Source: Trichomonas tenax (lineage: Eukaryota > Parabasalia > Trichomonadida > Trichomonadidae). Taken from it: a DNA stretch of 21,283 nucleotides. Every line of letters begins with the position of its first letter. Position 1 is the stretch's first letter. Both the position numbers and the translations under genes were made by a program. A model generated the notes under the pieces. It had not been told where the DNA came from. It saw nothing but the letters and a program-made list of their open reading frames with translations, and made no database searches. Location of the stretch: contig JALKBU010000899.1 of the NCBI GenBank assembly GCA_023091735.1, forward strand, positions 1-21,283, written 5' to 3'. Of the stretch, positions 8,716 to 17,234 are shown piece by piece.

Positions 8716-9488
8716 CGGTCATTACAGAACTAAATATAGTGTTACTCTGCAATAATAGACTATATGCGACTCCTATCAGCGAAAAATATAATAATAACCA
8801 ATCAAGATTTTGAAATTTGTGATTTAAATTCCCCAGATTCTATATTTAGAATTTAATGTTTGTGTTTTGATCATTATTGTACAATAATAAAATTGCTCAA
8901 AACGCAATATTGAGCAAATTTGATTGCTTGATCAGAACAAATTCTCTTGTTTAAGCAGTGAAATCTTAATACAATCATGCAGGTAAAATTTGCAGGTGAT
9001 GTTTTTATCTATTCTCGCTGATTTGATTGAACATGTAAATATTTACACATTTTTAGGAAGAATACCCGGTTATATTCTTACATCTCATAAATTCAAACTA
9101 TCTGTACATAGGAAAATTGATTTTTGCAGGAAAACATGATCAAACATATATTATTGATATGAAATCGACATCAAAATACAATAAGTTTGAGTTTCATCTC
9201 CAAAACTCAAAAATATGCTCCAAATCAACACGTAAATGATCAATTTCATTTATTTGAGATGAGGTAGCAATTTGATCAAATTGTTTTCGATTGAAGTGAT
9301 GATTATACAAACGGTGGCTATTTTATGGCAAATCAAAATTTACAGATTGAGATAGCTATTGTATTAAGAGGAGAATGGAAAATAATGAATATTTTTCATT
9401 TTTTTGAATAATATTGCTAAAAATCAAGAATGCTTGAAGGGCATTGATATAGGTAATGAATATATAATGAATTTAATGTTATAATTTA

Positions 9489-9495
9489 TCAAATA
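9489..9495 (+). promoter_or_regulatory. Putative initiator just upstream of the helicase start
   Basis: TCAAATA places a possible A+1 at 9491, 5 nt before the ATG at 9496. Very short 5' leaders are normal in trichomonads. The match to the TCA-Py-T/A consensus is imperfect (A instead of pyrimidine after A+1). Confidence 0.3.
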
Positions 9496-10776
9496 ATGAT
9501 CAAAATCGTTTTTGCCCCTCTATTAAATAAAGAGGGGGAAGGGTCTGAACCCAATAGAACTAAAAATCTGATGGATTTTGCGTCTTTAGGAGTCAACCAA
9601 GACATAATATCCGCGATTGAAGCAATGGGATGGAATAAACCGACACCAATACAGGAGAGGACGATCGCACAAGCGATAAAAGGCGGAGATGTCGCTGCCT
9701 CTGCTGAAACAGGCTCAGGAAAAACAGGAGCTTTCTTGATACCACTGTTAAACCAATTAATAGAGAAAGGAAGGCCGGAGAAATACGGAATTATTCTCGC
9801 TCCAACACGCGAATTAGTTATTCAAATCACAGAAGTTGCACAAACAATAGCAGCTAAGCTCAATATCACAATCGTTCCTGTATATGGAGGCGTTGATGAT
9901 GTTGAACAGATGGCACTGCTTGCAAAAAGACCGCATATCATTGTTGCGACACCAGGAAGAATGGCGCAGCTTATTAGAGACGCAAAAGGATTCGATTTGA
10001 AACCAATTCACGTTATAATCATCGATGAAGCAGATAAGATGTCTGCTGTTGAGTTTTTCGACGATATTTCTGTTATTACTTCAAATACAGCTAAAAATCA
10101 CCAAATAATGTTGTTCTCAGCTACGATGCCAAAAGATCTCGAGAAATTCGCCTCGTTGTACAGCAAAAATGCAAATGTTATTGAATTAACTAAAAAGATG
10201 CAAGTTCCGCAGAGCCTTAAGGAATACATGCTTGCAACACCAAAAGCAACGAAAGAAGCAACACTTGTTGCAATTTTGAACATATTTGATCAATCACAAA
10301 TCGTTATTTTCCTTGAAGGTGTGAGATTAGCGACAATTCTTGCAATGACACTCAAAAGACTGAAGTTCAGTGTTGGATCTGCAACAACAGCAATGTCGCA
10401 GTTCGACAGAGAAGAACAATTCCAGAATTTTAGAGAAAATAAAATTAGAATATTGGTTGCAACAAATGTTATTGGACGTGGTGTCGATATTCCAAACATT
10501 GATGTCGTCATTAACTACGATTTACCAAAGAACGCCAAAGAATACATACATAGATCAGGAAGAGCCGGAAGAGCTTCAAGAAGCGGAACAGCCATCACTT
10601 TCGTCACGAAAGAGACTCAGCAAGAGTATTTACAATTAGAGAAGTTCTTAAAGAGACAGCTTAGCAAATTTGAATTTGATAAGAAGAAAGTTCAAGAAAT
10701 TCAAGAGGAACTCACAGAAGCACACGATTCAGCTGTCGAAGAATATAAGAAACTTAGTCGTGGCGTTACAGACTAA
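9496..10776 (+). CDS. DEAD-box ATP-dependent RNA helicase, DDX47/Rrp3 type
   Basis: A 426-residue helicase with all core motifs: Q motif (F28 and GWNKPTPIQ at 45-53), AETGSGKT (70-77), PTREL (103-107), TPGR (152-155), DEAD (177-180), SAT (208-210), IGRGVDIPN (326-334) and HRSGRAGRA (352-360). The spacing, the GW.KPT.IQ/AETGSGKTGAF/KRPHIIVATPGR combination and the tail after motif VI (SGTAITFVTKE) resemble the eukaryotic DDX47/Rrp3 group, which acts in the nucleolus in early pre-18S rRNA processing. Assignment is by motif memory; DDX49 and other DEAD proteins are alternatives. HRSGRAGR replaces the usual HRVGRTAR. Residues 1-25 lie before the conserved core; a second start is M26 (9571), but the only initiator-like motif precedes 9496. 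No intron is seen. The next gene downstream is SLU7, same strand. Confidence 0.88.
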   Translation: MIKIVFAPLLNKEGEGSEPNRTKNLMDFASLGVNQDIISAIEAMGWNKPTPIQERTIAQAIKGGDVAASAETGSGKTGAFLIPLLNQLIEKGRPEKYGIILAPTRELVIQITEVAQTIAAKLNITIVPVYGGVDDVEQMALLAKRPHIIVATPGRMAQLIRDAKGFDLKPIHVIIIDEADKMSAVEFFDDISVITSNTAKNHQIMLFSATMPKDLEKFASLYSKNANVIELTKKMQVPQSLKEYMLATPKATKEATLVAILNIFDQSQIVIFLEGVRLATILAMTLKRLKFSVGSATTAMSQFDREEQFQNFRENKIRILVATNVIGRGVDIPNIDVVINYDLPKNAKEYIHRSGRAGRASRSGTAITFVTKETQQEYLQLEKFLKRQLSKFEFDKKKVQEIQEELTEAHDSAVEEYKKLSRGVTD

Positions 10777-10880
10777 TTTATTTTTTGTTAAAATAGAGAT
10801 ATTAAAATTAAATTTATGTATATTTATATTTTCGAGATATTATTATTTCCATCGAGGAGGTTTATTTATACCTAAAGTAT

Positions 10881-11383
10881 TTTTAGTTGATTTGAGTACT
10901 ACATAAAAATATTTCAAAACTTTTGAGTTGTGAACATCATATACGAAGGAAATAGTTCTAATCGAGATGGCATAGATATATCTAATGTGCTTTTAGTTTG
11001 TTTAAATGAATGAAAAATATTCTAATGATTCACCGTTTTTGAGCATAATATTTCAATGATTTAATTCTAGTTGAGATATTATATCTATGCTCAGTGTCCT
11101 TTTGGCTGATTCAATAATATGCTACATTATTCCAGTTATTTAGTGCTCTTGAGAATAGTTTATGAAACAATAACTCCACGCACGAAATGGCAACCATGCA
11201 ATTAATGTTTTTAGCTGAATTGATGATTTGCAAAAATATTCCAAAGATTTACGGATCTTGAGCTTAGTTTCAGCACAATATAATTCTAAATGAGAATATA
11301 TATCTACAGCTAATGCATTTTGAGTTGATTTGATATATTGAACAATTATCAAATGAATTTACCGATTTTGAGCAATGTTTTTG
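10881..11383. repeat. Degenerate ~109-bp tandem repeat, about 4.6 copies
   Basis: The marker TTTTAGTTGATTTGA and its variants recur at about 10881, 10991, 11100, 11209 and 11318, a period of 109-110 bp. Within each unit the order is kept: an AAAATATTCCA-like block, a TTTTGAGCATAGTTTCA-like block, an ATTCTA.TTGAGAT block and an ATATCTA block. Divergence between units is considerable. The array fills most of the space between the helicase and SLU7. It has no conserved reading frame. Confidence 0.75.
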
Positions 11384-11445
11384 TTTGCGCACGTTTTGGA
11401 GCCGATTCGGTCTCTGCTGGCATAATTATGAGTCCAAAATAATAA

Positions 11446-12393
11446 ATGTTGACCGGAAATCCCGGAAGAGCGTCAGAATATTACAAGCAGCACGCGAACG
11501 AAGAACCTCCGAAAACGATTACGAAGGACATAGCGCTGGCGCCGTGGTACACAGAGGGCGGCAAAGATGGATTTGATCATCTTCGAATGTCCGAATTCGC
11601 AAAACCGGCCGAAACAAACAGAAACGAGGGCATAAAGCATGGATATACGTCGAAGAAAGTCTCCAAATGGAGGCCAGGATGCTGCAAAAACTGTGGCTCC
11701 GATCAACACACAGAAGCAGACTGCACAGAGCGCCCAAGAAAAGTCAACGCTATTTTGCGTGGCGAGGGAACGCATTCTGGGAAGAAAGTTTTCCAAAAAG
11801 AGATGAGTTATGAGGCGAAAAGAGATATTTACGCAAATTACAGCGGAAGTCGATGGCTAGTCGACTCCAAACAGGCCGCAATTTACAAAGCCAAGATTCT
11901 TGCTGAAGCAAATCAAATGAATGATAATGTTGAAATTAGAGAAACCTTCGGCTCTAGATCCAGCAGAAACAGACAAGACACAGCGAGCTATGTCAAAAGC
12001 ATCGATGGAGAAGGCGAAGAAGTCGAAAATGACGACTCAAAGTTTGTGAAGCCGGAAGAAACAAAAGAAAAGAAACAAGAACTCGATGTTAAGTTCTCAT
12101 GGGAGCCAGGAGCGAAAACACAAAAGAAGAAGACTGTAGATTTAACAGAAGAAGCTATGAAGCAGTCACAAAGAGAATTCATTGAGAGAAAGAAGCTTCT
12201 TTCGAATCTCATTCAAGCAAATGAAGAGCCAGATGAAGTCATTCCTAAGAGTGAAAGATACGGAAATATGGAAGATGTCTTTATCAATGGACACACTTCT
12301 GTTTGGGGATCTTTTTATTGTGGTGGACAGTGGGGCTACGCGTGCTGCCACCAAACTGATAGAAACTCAATTTGCACTGCTCAAAAAGACTAA
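11446..12393 (+). CDS. SLU7: Pre-mRNA splicing factor SLU7 (second-step factor)
   Basis: SLU7 acts in the nucleus at the second catalytic step of splicing, helping choose the 3' splice site. Visible signatures: IALAPWY near 29-35, matching the conserved V/KPWY segment; a zinc knuckle C80-X2-C83-X4-H88-X4-C93 followed by ERPRKV (95-100); a QDTASYVKSID segment like the conserved EDTAKYLRNLD; and the C-terminal signature INGHTSVWGS...GQWGYACCH...NSICT (280-311). Length is 315 residues, shorter than yeast (about 380) and human (about 590); the intervening charged regions are reduced. Start: two in-frame TAA codons directly precede the ATG at 11446, and the conserved PWY segment begins about 30 residues in, so this start is firm if there is no intron. 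The stop overlaps TAAAA. No good TCA initiator motif is visible within 20 nt. Confidence 0.92.
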   Translation: MLTGNPGRASEYYKQHANEEPPKTITKDIALAPWYTEGGKDGFDHLRMSEFAKPAETNRNEGIKHGYTSKKVSKWRPGCCKNCGSDQHTEADCTERPRKVNAILRGEGTHSGKKVFQKEMSYEAKRDIYANYSGSRWLVDSKQAAIYKAKILAEANQMNDNVEIRETFGSRSSRNRQDTASYVKSIDGEGEEVENDDSKFVKPEETKEKKQELDVKFSWEPGAKTQKKKTVDLTEEAMKQSQREFIERKKLLSNLIQANEEPDEVIPKSERYGNMEDVFINGHTSVWGSFYCGGQWGYACCHQTDRNSICTAQKD

Positions 12394-12746
12394 AATTTTT
12401 GTTTGTTTTTTTTCTTCAATCGTATATTTTCGAAAACACACTCATAACGATGAATGCTTGCTCTCCTATAAGAGTTTTATTAAAAATAAGTCTTTTCATT
12501 TAATTAATTGCCATATAATCTCGATAATATATGATAAGAAGTTTCAGAATAACAAAATTGAAAACCCAGTTGACATTGGTATTTGTTATTAAAAAACATT
12601 TTATTTTAAACACAAACAAGTCGATATTCGAGTCGATATCAAATAATTTTTGGTAATTATAACAACCTCCTACATATCATCAATTAGCATTATCAACCTA
12701 CGCTTCTTTGCTAAGACAATAAAAGAAATATTATTGATTTAACAAA
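12394..12746. other. Convergent intergenic region
   Basis: 3' flanks of SLU7 (plus) and the unknown minus-strand gene meet here. AT-rich, with a T-run right after the SLU7 stop. A CAAGTCGATATTCGAGTCGATATC repeat-like patch lies near 12617-12640. No gene supported. Confidence 0.45.
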
Positions 12747-13328
12747 TTATTTCTTTCTAAAGAATGCTTCTTCTCTGATTGGGTAGCGAGGATTGAAGTG
12801 CTTTTCTTGAGATGCCATTTCTTCGATTTTAGCAAGAATTTCTTCATCTCTCTGTTTATCTTGATCTGTCGGTTGATTTTGTCTAGTAATTGGGCGCTTG
12901 ACTTGCTGTACTTGTGTAGAGCGCATATAATCATTCTTATAGAATTCCCACAACTCTTTATCATATTTCGTTGAAAATTTCATGTAATCTTTGTTTGGCA
13001 TGAATTTTGGTGCAGCAGGTACATGATCTTCCTGATCATCATCAGAACCCATTCCAATTGTGTTATAATCAATATCAATTTTCTTTTCTGTTTGGAAAAT
13101 TACTTGATAGTTTTCGAATCTTTCGTTTGGATTCGCATGAGAAATAGGAACGAAGAAATCTTGGTCCCTACTGACATCGTAGTTGTTTGATCTGTTTTGA
13201 ATCTGCGAATAATCACGTAATGGCTCTGGTTTCGGGAACATGAGGTTGGCAGGGAGATTGCTGAGCATATTATTTAGCTCGGTCGAAAGTTTCGTTCCAG
13301 CGCGAATGAAATCGCTTATCGAAGACAT
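12747..13328 (-). CDS. Hypothetical protein, 193 residues, charged C-terminus
   Basis: An intron-free frame with protein-like composition. The start is taken at 13328 (MSSISDFIRAGTKLSTELNN), because on the minus strand a TCATTT initiator motif lies 12 nt upstream (A+1 near 13340). An in-frame ATG at 13400 would add 24 poorly coding residues. The N-terminal 25 residues look helical and amphipathic. The middle has an acidic patch (MGSDDDQED) and a YDKELWEFYKNDYMRS segment. The last 50 residues are Lys/Arg/Gln/Glu-rich and probably form a coiled coil or disordered tail. I do not recognise the family. It is convergent with SLU7 and divergent from the PKA regulatory subunit gene, sharing a ~665-bp promoter region with the latter. 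Confidence 0.75.
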   Translation of the reverse strand: MSSISDFIRAGTKLSTELNNMLSNLPANLMFPKPEPLRDYSQIQNRSNNYDVSRDQDFFVPISHANPNERFENYQVIFQTEKKIDIDYNTIGMGSDDDQEDHVPAAPKFMPNKDYMKFSTKYDKELWEFYKNDYMRSTQVQQVKRPITRQNQPTDQDKQRDEEILAKIEEMASQEKHFNPRYPIREEAFFRKK

Positions 13329-13994
13329 GTCAAAAAAAATGAAATATTTTGACACTTTTCTGACGATGTCAAATAATTTTATCTCTTCTTTTTTTATCAT
13401 TGAGCTATGTTAAGAATCCATGAAAATTATAAACATAATATCATTCAATTTTTTAACATATGGCTTTAATATTATAGCATATTTTATGAATTTGATAAAT
13501 TCAATTTCAATATAAAGAGAATTAATCTTTTGATTACCAATCAAACGCTTACCTAGGATGGGGTAATATATTCTATAATGCTGTCAGCATAGAATTCTTG
13601 ATATGAAGCTACGATATTGTTGATAATGTAATAAGAATGTGATGCCTGCAAAGCGCAAGCCATAGAAGATTGATTCCATTGTGAAAGAACAATTTTCATA
13701 CAATATTTTCCCAGAATTTAAAGAAACCAACTTCTTCTCACTGATATCTAAACTTAAGGTATCCTTTGTGTATATATTAGAATATCCTTCTGTTCTAATT
13801 GACTAAAACGCAAAATCTATGCAGCAGAAATGATTTACTTTCAATGTGGAGCTTATATTTTCAATTAAAGAGGAAAATAATTTTTACGCAAAAAATCACT
13901 TCACATTTGTTTGCATATAACACAGAACCATAAAATAACCAAAATAATTTTTTTACAACTTTTCAATGAAATAAGCGTCACTTTTATCGTCATA
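13329..13994. promoter_or_regulatory. Divergent promoter region
   Basis: About 665 bp lie between two divergent start codons. The left edge has TCATTT (minus, A+1 about 13340). The right edge has TCACTTTT (plus, A+1 at 13980), 15 nt before the ATG of the PKA regulatory subunit; this is the best Inr match in the window. No other element is recognised. Confidence 0.5.
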
Positions 13995-15104
13995 ATGCAG
14001 AAGTTTAACCAACAGTCTGCTGAAGACTTCCTTCAGCAAAATCGCGTTACTGAAATTCTCGAGGAGATGGTTTCCGATCTTCTCCAGAAAAGACCTACAA
14101 ACGTTCGCGAGCACATGATTCATTTTTTACAAAATTACACTGTCGCCCCTGCGAGACCAACTCCTGCACAACCGAACGCCGCATGTTTCGGCTTTCAGGA
14201 AAAAGTAACGCCAGCAAGACGTTTCTCTTGCATATCTCAAGATGCCCTTGTTAAATCTCGCGATTTCCGCCGTCGCGGATTCTCGTCAAAATCTATCTCC
14301 GATACAAACATCGAAATCAAGTCTTTCCCGAAGTCCCCGGAGCAATTCGGCATTCTCGAAGGCATCGTAAAGAAAGTTTCCTTCTTGTCATTCCTCCAGA
14401 AGGAACAGACCAAGGCCCTCATCGATGCGATGTTCCCAATGGAGTTCGAGGATGGAAAGGTCATCATCAAGCAGGGAGATCGCGGTGATAACTTTTATGT
14501 TATTCAGAGTGGCTTAGTCGACATTTTCAAGAAAGTTGGCGACCAGCCAGAAAAGAAAGTCACTCAGATCGGTGATGGCGCTTATTTCGGCGAACTCGCG
14601 CTCATGACAGGCGCACCAAGAGCCGCCACAGTTATCGCACATGGCTTCGTCAAGTGCTGGGCCATCGATCAGACAACCTATCTGTACCTCCTCAAGGATG
14701 TCCACTATCAGAGACGCCAGAGATGCAAGGAAATTATTACAAAAGTTCCACTTCTCGCTCAAATTCCAGACTACCAGGCCCTCCTCATCGCAGAAAGCTT
14801 GGTTTCTCAAGATATCGCTGAAAAGATAACAATTATCAAACAAGGTGAAGAAGGTGATAAATTCTACGTTATTTTGGATGGTGAAGCAGATGTTGTTGTT
14901 AACGGTCATGTAGTCAACCACCTTAAGAGCGGCAACTACTTCGGTGAGCTCGCTCTCATTTATTCAAGAAAGCGTGCTGCTTCTGTCATTTCCACAACAC
15001 CAATGAGCATTTCATACATCTCAGCAGACATATTCAGAAAGGTCTTAGACAAGTGCAAGTCAACATTCTCTGCCAACGAAATGACATACAAGAAACCAGA
15101 GTAA
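13995..15104 (+). CDS. cAMP-dependent protein kinase regulatory subunit
   Basis: A 369-residue PKA R subunit, which binds and inhibits the catalytic kinase until a cyclic nucleotide releases it. Order: an N-terminal RIIa-type docking/dimerisation helix pair (about 18-48; TEILEEMVSDLLQKRP...VREHMIHFL), a linker with inhibitor site RRFS (75-78), cyclic-nucleotide domain A with FGELALMTGAPRAAT (198-212) and domain B with FGELALIYSRKRAAS (316-330). Both phosphate-binding cassettes keep the Glu (200, 318) and Arg (209, 327) that hold the ribose and phosphate, so binding of a true cyclic nucleotide is expected. Serine at the inhibitor P-site makes it RII-like and autophosphorylatable, rather than a pseudosubstrate. 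The start at 13995 is chosen over an upstream in-frame ATG at 13911, because the TCACTT initiator lies between them and the extra residues are AT-rich noise. Strong C-ending codon use suggests good expression. Confidence 0.95.
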   Translation: MQKFNQQSAEDFLQQNRVTEILEEMVSDLLQKRPTNVREHMIHFLQNYTVAPARPTPAQPNAACFGFQEKVTPARRFSCISQDALVKSRDFRRRGFSSKSISDTNIEIKSFPKSPEQFGILEGIVKKVSFLSFLQKEQTKALIDAMFPMEFEDGKVIIKQGDRGDNFYVIQSGLVDIFKKVGDQPEKKVTQIGDGAYFGELALMTGAPRAATVIAHGFVKCWAIDQTTYLYLLKDVHYQRRQRCKEIITKVPLLAQIPDYQALLIAESLVSQDIAEKITIIKQGEEGDKFYVILDGEADVVVNGHVVNHLKSGNYFGELALIYSRKRAASVISTTPMSISYISADIFRKVLDKCKSTFSANEMTYKKPE

Positions 15105-15306
15105 TTTAAATATGTTTTCAGATCATAGAAAAATTGCTTTTTTATTATATTCCTTTTCATTAGATCTAACTAAATATTTTTGGATAAATGTTCGAAAACA
15201 ATTTCGATTATTTTACATTTATTTGCTATTCAGCAATCTTCATACCTCTTACATTATATAACCTCAACATGCTCAAGCATTAATTCACATTTTTGCTTTG
15301 AAATTA
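15105..15306. other. AT-rich 3' flank of the PKA regulatory subunit gene
   Basis: Sequence directly after the stop contains TAATTTAAAT, a plausible TAAA-type polyadenylation signal. No gene or repeat seen. Confidence 0.4.
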
Positions 15307-15420
15307 TCAAATGAGCAATTGCGCAGCAGTGAAGAATGAAAGTTTGCTATCTATTTCATAAACAGTAATACCCACTTTGCGTTCGTCTCCGGGCAAATCC
15401 TTTCTCTCAACAAATATTTT
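15307..15420 (-). pseudogene. Short well-formed coding fragment, 37 codons
   Basis: Minus-strand open stretch reading KIFVERKDLPGDERKVGITV and continuing YEIDSKLSFFTAAQLLI to TGA at 15307-15309, bounded upstream by a TAA. Composition (charged, Gly/Pro turns, alternating hydrophobics) is clearly more protein-like than the surroundings. No ATG, so it is probably the tail of a lost gene. The nucleotide motif around LPGDE partly recurs near 6.6 and 21.1 kb. Family unknown. Confidence 0.35.
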
Positions 15421-15697
15421 TTATATCACATGTCATCAATATTTCATATCACATGTCATTATTTTTATTATCAAAGGTATTGTGTTTTCTTGTTCAAAAA
15501 CACGATCAAAGTTATAATAAAAGTAACTAAGCTTGAGTGTTCTATATGGATTTGCTAAGCTTGCTAATTCGAGGTCGAAAATAAAACCTAAGTTTTCACT
15601 TGTTGTAAAGATAGATATTTGCCATCTGTCATGTAATCAATTTGTACATGACAAAATATTAATATACACGTCATTATTTATAAAATGCTTTATTATA
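15421..15697. other. AT-rich spacer with short direct repeat
   Basis: ATATCACATGTCAT occurs twice, near 15422 and 15447. No gene is supported. Confidence 0.4.
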
Positions 15698-15960
15698 TCA
15701 AGCTGAGGACAAGTCAATGAAAGCAAGAACTTTGTCAACATCTTGGGTAGTTTTTGTTGCATTGATCAGAAAAAATAAATTCGTTGATTTATAGTTGCAA
15801 TTATATGGATTTGTGATAATTGTTTGTAAGCTCAAATGTCCTACATCTTAAATGCTTGCTTTGAAGGTAATATTCTTAACATTTCAAATAAAAATAGATC
15901 CGGTAGTATCTTTTTGTACTCTAGAGCACTTCGTGCTCTTGCACATTACACGGTAGCAAA
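15698..15960 (-). pseudogene. Frameshifted gene remnant
   Basis: Two open minus-strand stretches join through a single frameshift near 15845. The upstream part reads ALEYKKILPDLFLFEMLRIL..., the downstream part ...NPYNCNYKSTNLFFLINATK... and ends ...TTQDVDKVLAFIDLSSA before TGA at 15698-15700. The ending has the look of a natural protein C-terminus, with a helix after a T..DVDK turn as in some PLP-dependent enzymes, but that similarity is too weak to name a family. No intact start or full-length frame remains. A GAGCAC/GTGCTC mini-hairpin lies at the upstream end. Confidence 0.35.
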
Positions 15961-16889
15961 CGTACTTCGCATTTGGTTATATTTAAAAAAAATGTAAATA
16001 TGATGAATATTCTTGATGTTTTCGAATGAATTAGGTGGAATTTGTTAATTGCATAGCTGAAGCAGCAAATTGGCTAACAAATTATTACCTTAAAGCGAAA
16101 AATGAGAAAACCAAAATGCTTGCTAGGGCTTCGTGTTTTCTGTCACTTTTAGGTTGCCCTTGTATTTTTGAAAAATTCCCCTTTTAGCAGCTATATAGAC
16201 TCGCATGCATGTAAAAATGCTGTATGCAGAATATTTCTGGAAAACTCAAACCGAAAACCAAACCGCAAAACATAACCGTCAACCTATGTTTTCGGTTATT
16301 TGAGGGATAACACGACGATAGACATGTGTTTTGTTTTGTCACTTTTGGTTTAGCTTTCATGTTTTCCTTTTGTTCACGATGTTTGATGAAATTTTGATGA
16401 TTTACTCAAAATAACGCACTCGTCCATCAAAATCGGTGTATTTTAGCAGAGAATTTGGAAATCAACAATTGAAATATGAGAAAAATCAAATTATGTACTG
16501 ATATTTGTATTATGTGCCAATAATAGTGAATGTTCTATGATAGAAAAAGCCTCATTATTCAGTATTTCGCGCAAAGAATAAAAAATCATTTTTTAAGGTT
16601 CTATATTCCAAGATAAAACAAAATACAGGTTAAAACACTTTCAATTTTGGAAACTTGGCTTTAGCTTTAAAAATAAAACCAAATTAGCAAGCTTAGGATT
16701 TGCAATTTAATTTTTGTTATGGATGAGATTAATGTTTCAAATATCGAAATTGCATAAAAGGAAACGTTGATACCATAAATGTAATATAAATATCACTTGC
16801 TAATGTATCACCAATAGCACATGTTAAACAATGCTGCAATTATGAAAATCAAATTTAAAAAAATATATTTTAAAATGTCAAAAATTTAA
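15961..16889. other. AT-rich region without a supported gene
   Basis: There are nested inverted repeats around 16243-16310 (AAAACATA/TATGTTTT inside CAAACCGAAAA/TTTTCGGTT). Two related patches near 16113-16160 and 16320-16370 share a TTTTCTGTCACTTTTAGGTT-like stretch. No RNA gene seen. Confidence 0.4.
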
Positions 16890-17051
16890 TCATTCATGAA
16901 GGGATGACTTATTTTTCTTAATATAAGATTCAAGGAACTCAATAATATCAACAGCTTCGTTTTCTGCAGCAAATTCCAGGGGTGTTTTATTACATAGTGA
17001 TGAACAAATGAGATTGATCGATATCATATCAAAATGAAGATCAAAAGGGAT
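16890..17051 (-). pseudogene. C-terminal ankyrin-repeat module
   Basis: The minus-strand frame reads DLHFDMISINLICSSLCNKT, then PLEFAAENEAVDIIEFLES and a basic tail ending KKNKSSLHE before TGA at 16890-16892. The (N)KTPLxFAAENE..DIIEFL pattern is an ankyrin repeat. The Ser/Lys tail looks like a natural C-terminus. It belongs to the ankyrin-repeat protein class that is very abundant in trichomonads. It is bounded upstream by an in-frame TAA, so it is either one exon-like piece of a longer gene or a relic of one. Confidence 0.6.
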
Positions 17052-17054
17052 TTG

Positions 17055-17198
17055 TTAATTTTTTATCATTATGATAATTATGCGAAATTGATCGACTACT
17101 TTCAAATTGACGTCAGCACCATGCTCAACGAGGCATTGAACAAGTTCTAACGATTTCATGTAAATTGCATCGAATAAAAGCGATCTAAAACGAAATGT
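17055..17198 (-). pseudogene. Isolated ankyrin-repeat module
   Basis: A 47-codon stop-bounded frame reads RSLLFDAIYMKSLELVQCL and continues VEHGADVNLKVVD, a textbook ankyrin repeat (S.L..A...ELVQCLVEHGADVN). It directly precedes the C-terminal module, and the two would be consecutive repeats if about 60-80 nt between them (GTAGTC... onward) were removed or frame-corrected. No canonical trichomonad intron signal is visible there. Confidence 0.6.
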
Positions 17199-17234
17199 TC
17201 ATCAAATATATAATTGATAAATTTGGTAATAAAA

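Larger units (their letters stand above)
7846..9490. other. Gene-poor AT-rich region
   Basis: About 1.6 kb without a convincing gene. It contains a 91-codon minus-strand frame (7906-8181) of doubtful status, a protein-like 48-codon stretch at 8569-8715, and a short TGCTCAA/TTGAGCA inverted repeat near 8894. No tRNA or other RNA gene seen. Confidence 0.5.

Noticed and set aside
9571..9573. M26 as the preferred helicase start
   Set aside because: It fits the conserved core but has no initiator-like motif upstream, so 9496 was kept with M26 as the alternative.
11140..11352. 70-codon minus-strand frame upstream of SLU7
   Set aside because: It lies in the ~109-bp tandem repeat and the frame is not kept from unit to unit.
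12182..12592. 136-codon plus-strand frame
   Set aside because: Its first part overlaps SLU7 in another frame and the rest is AT-rich 3' flank.
15920..15960. GAGCACTTCGTGCTC hairpin as a tRNA or structured RNA
   Set aside because: No cloverleaf, T-loop or A/B box could be built around it, and it lies in a coding-like remnant.
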